A stretch of 64,000 nt of DNA from Pseudomonas sp. Choline-02u-1 (lineage in GTDB: Bacteria; Pseudomonadota; Gammaproteobacteria; Pseudomonadales; Pseudomonadaceae): positions 434,001 through 498,000 of the forward strand of contig NZ_PJBC01000065.1 in assembly GCF_002836515.1 (NCBI RefSeq), read 5' to 3'. The notes beneath the pieces are model-generated. The model worked only from the letters and a program-made list of their open reading frames with translations. It was not told the DNA's origin and ran no database searches. Position 1 is the stretch's first letter; each line of letters starts with the position of its first letter. Positions 61,771 through 64,000 of the stretch are shown here, piece by piece. A program made the position numbers and the translations under genes.

Positions 61771-62997
61771 ATGAACACCCTCACAACATCGCGCACACTC
61801 GCGTGTGCAAGCGTCATTGCTAGCTTGTTCCCCAATTTTGCTGAAGCAGACTTCTTCAAAGACTCCGAGGGCCGGCTGGCTCTGCGAAATTACTATTTCA
61901 ATGATGGATTTCGTGATGGGGGCGAAGATCGCAAAGAGTGGGCGCAGGGTTTTCTGCTCAAGCTACAGTCAGGTTACACCGAAGGACCTGTAGGCTTTGG
62001 TTTGGAGGCACTGGGACTTTCAGGAATCCGGCTCGACTCAAGCGCTAAGCATGCGGGGACAGGCCTTCTGCCGGTCCACGACGATGGTCGGGCAGCTAGC
62101 GAATATTCGAGTCTTGGCATTACCGCTAAGGCCAAATGGAATGACCTTTTGGTCAGTGGTGGCACTCTCCTCCCCAAAATCCCCGTCCTGGTTTACAACG
62201 ATGGTCGACTACTACCTCAAACGTTCCGAGGTACCCAAGCGGAGTACACCGGTGTTGATCGGTTGTACCTTCAAGCTGGGCATCTAGACAAATTCAAAGC
62301 CCGAAACTCTACCGATAGCGTCGATATATTTCCTCAGGGATATTCCGGAGGTGGCGGTACGGACTTTGATTTTGCGGGGATGCGCTACGACCTCACCAAA
62401 CAGCTCAGTTTTAGCAGCTACTACGGGGAACTTCGGGATTTCTACCGCCAACAATTTTTCGGGTTGGTTTACACACTGCCGCTTGGCCCAGGCAAGCTAA
62501 CTAGCGATCTACGTTACTTTATCAGTGATGATGCTGGCGCAGCCCGTAATGGTGTAGTTGATAGCGATATGTTTAGCGGTTTACTCAGTTATCGTCTGGG
62601 TGGCCACACGTTCAGTGCTGGATATCAAAAGGTTGATGGCAGCACCGCACTTCCGTACGTGAGCGTAAGCACGGTCTACTCGTTCAGCAATGCTAGCGTT
62701 GGCAAATTCATTCAGCCCGGAGAGCGGACCTGGATGGCGAGGTACGACTACGATTTTACTAGCATGGGAATTCCTGGACTGAGCTTCATGACCCGCTACT
62801 ACAAGGGCGAGGATGGGGTCTATCGTGGTCAGGAAGCCCGGGAGCACGAGTCCAATACGAACCTGAAATATGTGATCCAGGACGGGCTCTTCAAAGGTGT
62901 GGGGGCTGAGTTTCGATATGCAGTGGCCAGGAGCACGTACAGCAGTGACCGGGATAACTACCGCTTGTATCTGACGTACGACATTGCATTGTGGTGA
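61771..62997 (+). CDS. OprD family outer membrane porin
   Basis: A 408-aa porin. The signal peptide is TSRTLACASVIASLFPNFAEA; the mature N-terminus DFFKDSEGRLALRNYYFNDGF is the OprD start. The 18-strand pattern ends in YRLYLTYDIALW with the required C-terminal aromatic residue. OprD porins take up single amino acids, peptides or aromatic acids; this would admit the substrate of the neighbouring permease and hydrolase. ATG 61771 is preferred over 61705, since the signal peptide begins there and GCAGAGA precedes it. Confidence 0.9.
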   Translation: MNTLTTSRTLACASVIASLFPNFAEADFFKDSEGRLALRNYYFNDGFRDGGEDRKEWAQGFLLKLQSGYTEGPVGFGLEALGLSGIRLDSSAKHAGTGLLPVHDDGRAASEYSSLGITAKAKWNDLLVSGGTLLPKIPVLVYNDGRLLPQTFRGTQAEYTGVDRLYLQAGHLDKFKARNSTDSVDIFPQGYSGGGGTDFDFAGMRYDLTKQLSFSSYYGELRDFYRQQFFGLVYTLPLGPGKLTSDLRYFISDDAGAARNGVVDSDMFSGLLSYRLGGHTFSAGYQKVDGSTALPYVSVSTVYSFSNASVGKFIQPGERTWMARYDYDFTSMGIPGLSFMTRYYKGEDGVYRGQEAREHESNTNLKYVIQDGLFKGVGAEFRYAVARSTYSSDRDNYRLYLTYDIALW

Positions 62998-63027
62998 TAG
63001 CTTCAAGTTCCCCTTGAAGCCGTCATC

Positions 63028-63060
63028 TAAAGGCAGCTCCCGCAGTCGGGAGCTGCCTTG
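63028..63060 (+). terminator. terminator after oprD
   Basis: The stem AAGGCAGCTCCCG / CGGGAGCTGCCTT with a CAGT loop is followed by GTTAAC rather than a T-run, 30 bp behind the porin stop. Confidence 0.6.
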
Positions 63061-63065
63061 TTAAC

Positions 63066-63194
63066 CTACTCCCCCTTTTTGTGCTTGTGGGGTTTCAGGT
63101 CCGGATGGTCCTTCTGCTTCTCAGGCGTGACTCGCTGCCTTTTATCCGGAGTGCCATCTTCGTTAGTTCGTTTAGGGCCTGGCTTGATGCTCAT
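63066..63194 (-). CDS. small basic protein, 42 aa
   Basis: A short protein rich in Lys, Pro and His (MSIKPGPKRTNEDGTPDKR ... KPHKHKKGE) with no hydrophobic segment. AAGGAA lies 8 bp before the ATG, which makes translation likely. Function unknown; it could bind nucleic acid. It lies after the EptA-like gene in the same direction, 126 bp away. Confidence 0.55.
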   Translation of the reverse strand: MSIKPGPKRTNEDGTPDKRQRVTPEKQKDHPDLKPHKHKKGE

Positions 63195-63320
63195 GCGAGA
63201 TTTCCTTTATCGCTTGGGTTGGTGGGTGCTGCTATGTAGTTAGTCCAGCTTCTTATAGCTGTCAAAGCGGACGGGAGCAGAAGCACTTGGCATCCCAGAG
63301 GGGCCATCCTACTTCGTGTC

Positions 63321-64000
63321 TTAGAGGCCTGAGTAAGAGCCTCCTGGCAAGGGCTTGCACGGGGCAGTGAAATCCAAGGCTGAGCGGTACGAGGACGTCT
63401 GGACATTCATCATCCCGAGCACTGTGTGAAACAGGTTGTCGTGGCTAAGAGGTGAGCTTGCTTGAGCTTTCAAACAGCCGACGTTGAGCCTTTCACTCTT
63501 CGCAAGAGAATCGGACATCCAAAGCACCAATGGCACCTTGGTTTGCTCTTCAGGAGCCATCGCATAAGGCAGCCCATGCAGGTAGAGCCCACCCTCACCC
63601 AGTGATTCTCCGTGGTCAGAAACGTACAGGAGCCCAGTGTCGAATTTGGTGTTCGCTGCCAGGATGTCGATCAGCCCGGCTGTAACGTAGTCGGTGTAAA
63701 GGATCGAGTTATCGTAGGCATTGAGCACTTCCTGCTGCTTACATTTGTCGAGCTCGTTGGTCTCGCACACCGGCGCGAATTTCTTGAATTGCGCGGGGTA
63801 GCGCTTGTAGTAGGCCGGGCCATGGCTACCTTTGTAGTGGAGCACCAGGACAGCATCGCCTTCTTGACGCTTGATGAAGTCTTGCATCTCCGAGAGCAGC
63901 ACCCCGTCCTTACACTCCTCGCTGGTGCAAAGTTGGGGATCCGCGTGAGAGGCAGCCTTGTGGTTGGGAACCCTGTCGCAGGCCCCTTTGCACCCCGAGT
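63321..64000 (-). CDS. eptA: lipid A phosphoethanolamine transferase, C-terminal part (5' end outside window)
   Basis: 226 codons of the periplasmic catalytic domain remain. SGCKGACDRVP at the window edge, SDHGESLGEGGLYLHGLPYAMAPEEQTKVPLVLW with the zinc-binding Asp and His, and HDNLFHTVLGMM are EptA/Mcr motifs. The membrane helices and the catalytic Thr lie upstream. It adds phosphoethanolamine to lipid A, which lowers binding of cationic peptides such as polymyxin. Its presence in the island cargo is notable, though the island's right end is not seen. Confidence 0.85.
   Translation of the reverse strand, partial: SGCKGACDRVPNHKAASHADPQLCTSEECKDGVLLSEMQDFIKRQEGDAVLVLHYKGSHGPAYYKRYPAQFKKFAPVCETNELDKCKQQEVLNAYDNSILYTDYVTAGLIDILAANTKFDTGLLYVSDHGESLGEGGLYLHGLPYAMAPEEQTKVPLVLWMSDSLAKSERLNVGCLKAQASSPLSHDNLFHTVLGMMNVQTSSYRSALDFTAPCKPLPGGSYSGL

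Larger units (their letters stand above)
48285..64000. mobile_element. genomic island (GInt-type) inserted in radC, right end beyond window
   Basis: It begins at the radC break and carries a four-gene recombination operon at its end, a xenogeneic-silencer homologue, regulators, cargo genes and no core-type REP units. The remainder of radC is not found up to base 64000, so the island is at least 15.7 kb. Calling it GInt-type rests on the recombinase operon's layout. Confidence 0.75.

Overview
The window is from a Pseudomonas chromosome, most likely the P. fluorescens group. The evidence is GC-rich coding sequence, dense REP-type inverted repeats ending in the typical 'gcgagcaagcccgctcccac' and 'gatcgcagccttcggcagctcc' arms, and a gene order I recognise from the P. 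aeruginosa PA5263-PA5319 interval: argH, cyaA, rnk, cyaY, lptM-lysA-dapF-DUF484-xerC-HAD, sutA, amtB/glnK, ubiK, comM, LysR/MATE/EAL/rep, xpt, cycB, pauR, dadX-ridA-dadA/lrp, kauB, rpmG/rpmB, dppA-like, radC.

Positions 1-48284 are core chromosome. They hold cAMP synthesis (cyaA), lysine/DAP synthesis (lysA, dapF), chromosome dimer resolution (xerC), nitrogen sensing (glnK-amtB), slow-growth transcription control (sutA), c-di-GMP turnover (EAL protein), replication restart (rep), purine salvage (xpt), D/L-alanine catabolism (dadA-ridA-dadX with divergent lrp) and polyamine catabolism (pauR, a PuuB-like oxidase, kauB). Convergent genes are usually separated by a REP pair or a plain hairpin terminator. 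One AT-richer patch interrupts this block: 29400-31218 encodes two proteins that look like the membrane domains of a heterodimeric ABC exporter without any ATPase domain. It lies between an acetyl-CoA hydrolase family gene and cycB.

At 48284/48285 the radC gene is cut. Only its last 53 codons remain in the window, on the minus strand. Everything to the right appears to be a genomic island that runs past the window end. Its integration module is four overlapping plus-strand genes: three tyrosine recombinases of 398, 537 and 800 aa and a 119-aa HTH/coiled-coil protein. This layout matches the ginABCD operon that defines GInt-type islands. It is followed by a divergent pair (unknown 140-aa protein and XRE regulator) around a 33-bp symmetrical operator, an MvaT-like xenogeneic silencer, about 950 bp of degenerate sequence, and an unknown protein with a Cys/His cluster. 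Next comes a metabolic cargo block of CocE/NonD-type hydrolase, YfcC-type permease, LysR regulator and OprD porin, with a 15-bp sequence shared by the promoters on both sides of the LysR gene. The window ends in a small basic protein and the 3' part of a lipid A phosphoethanolamine transferase gene. No REP units of the core types occur in the island, in contrast to ten in the preceding 48 kb. I saw no rRNA, tRNA or CRISPR array.
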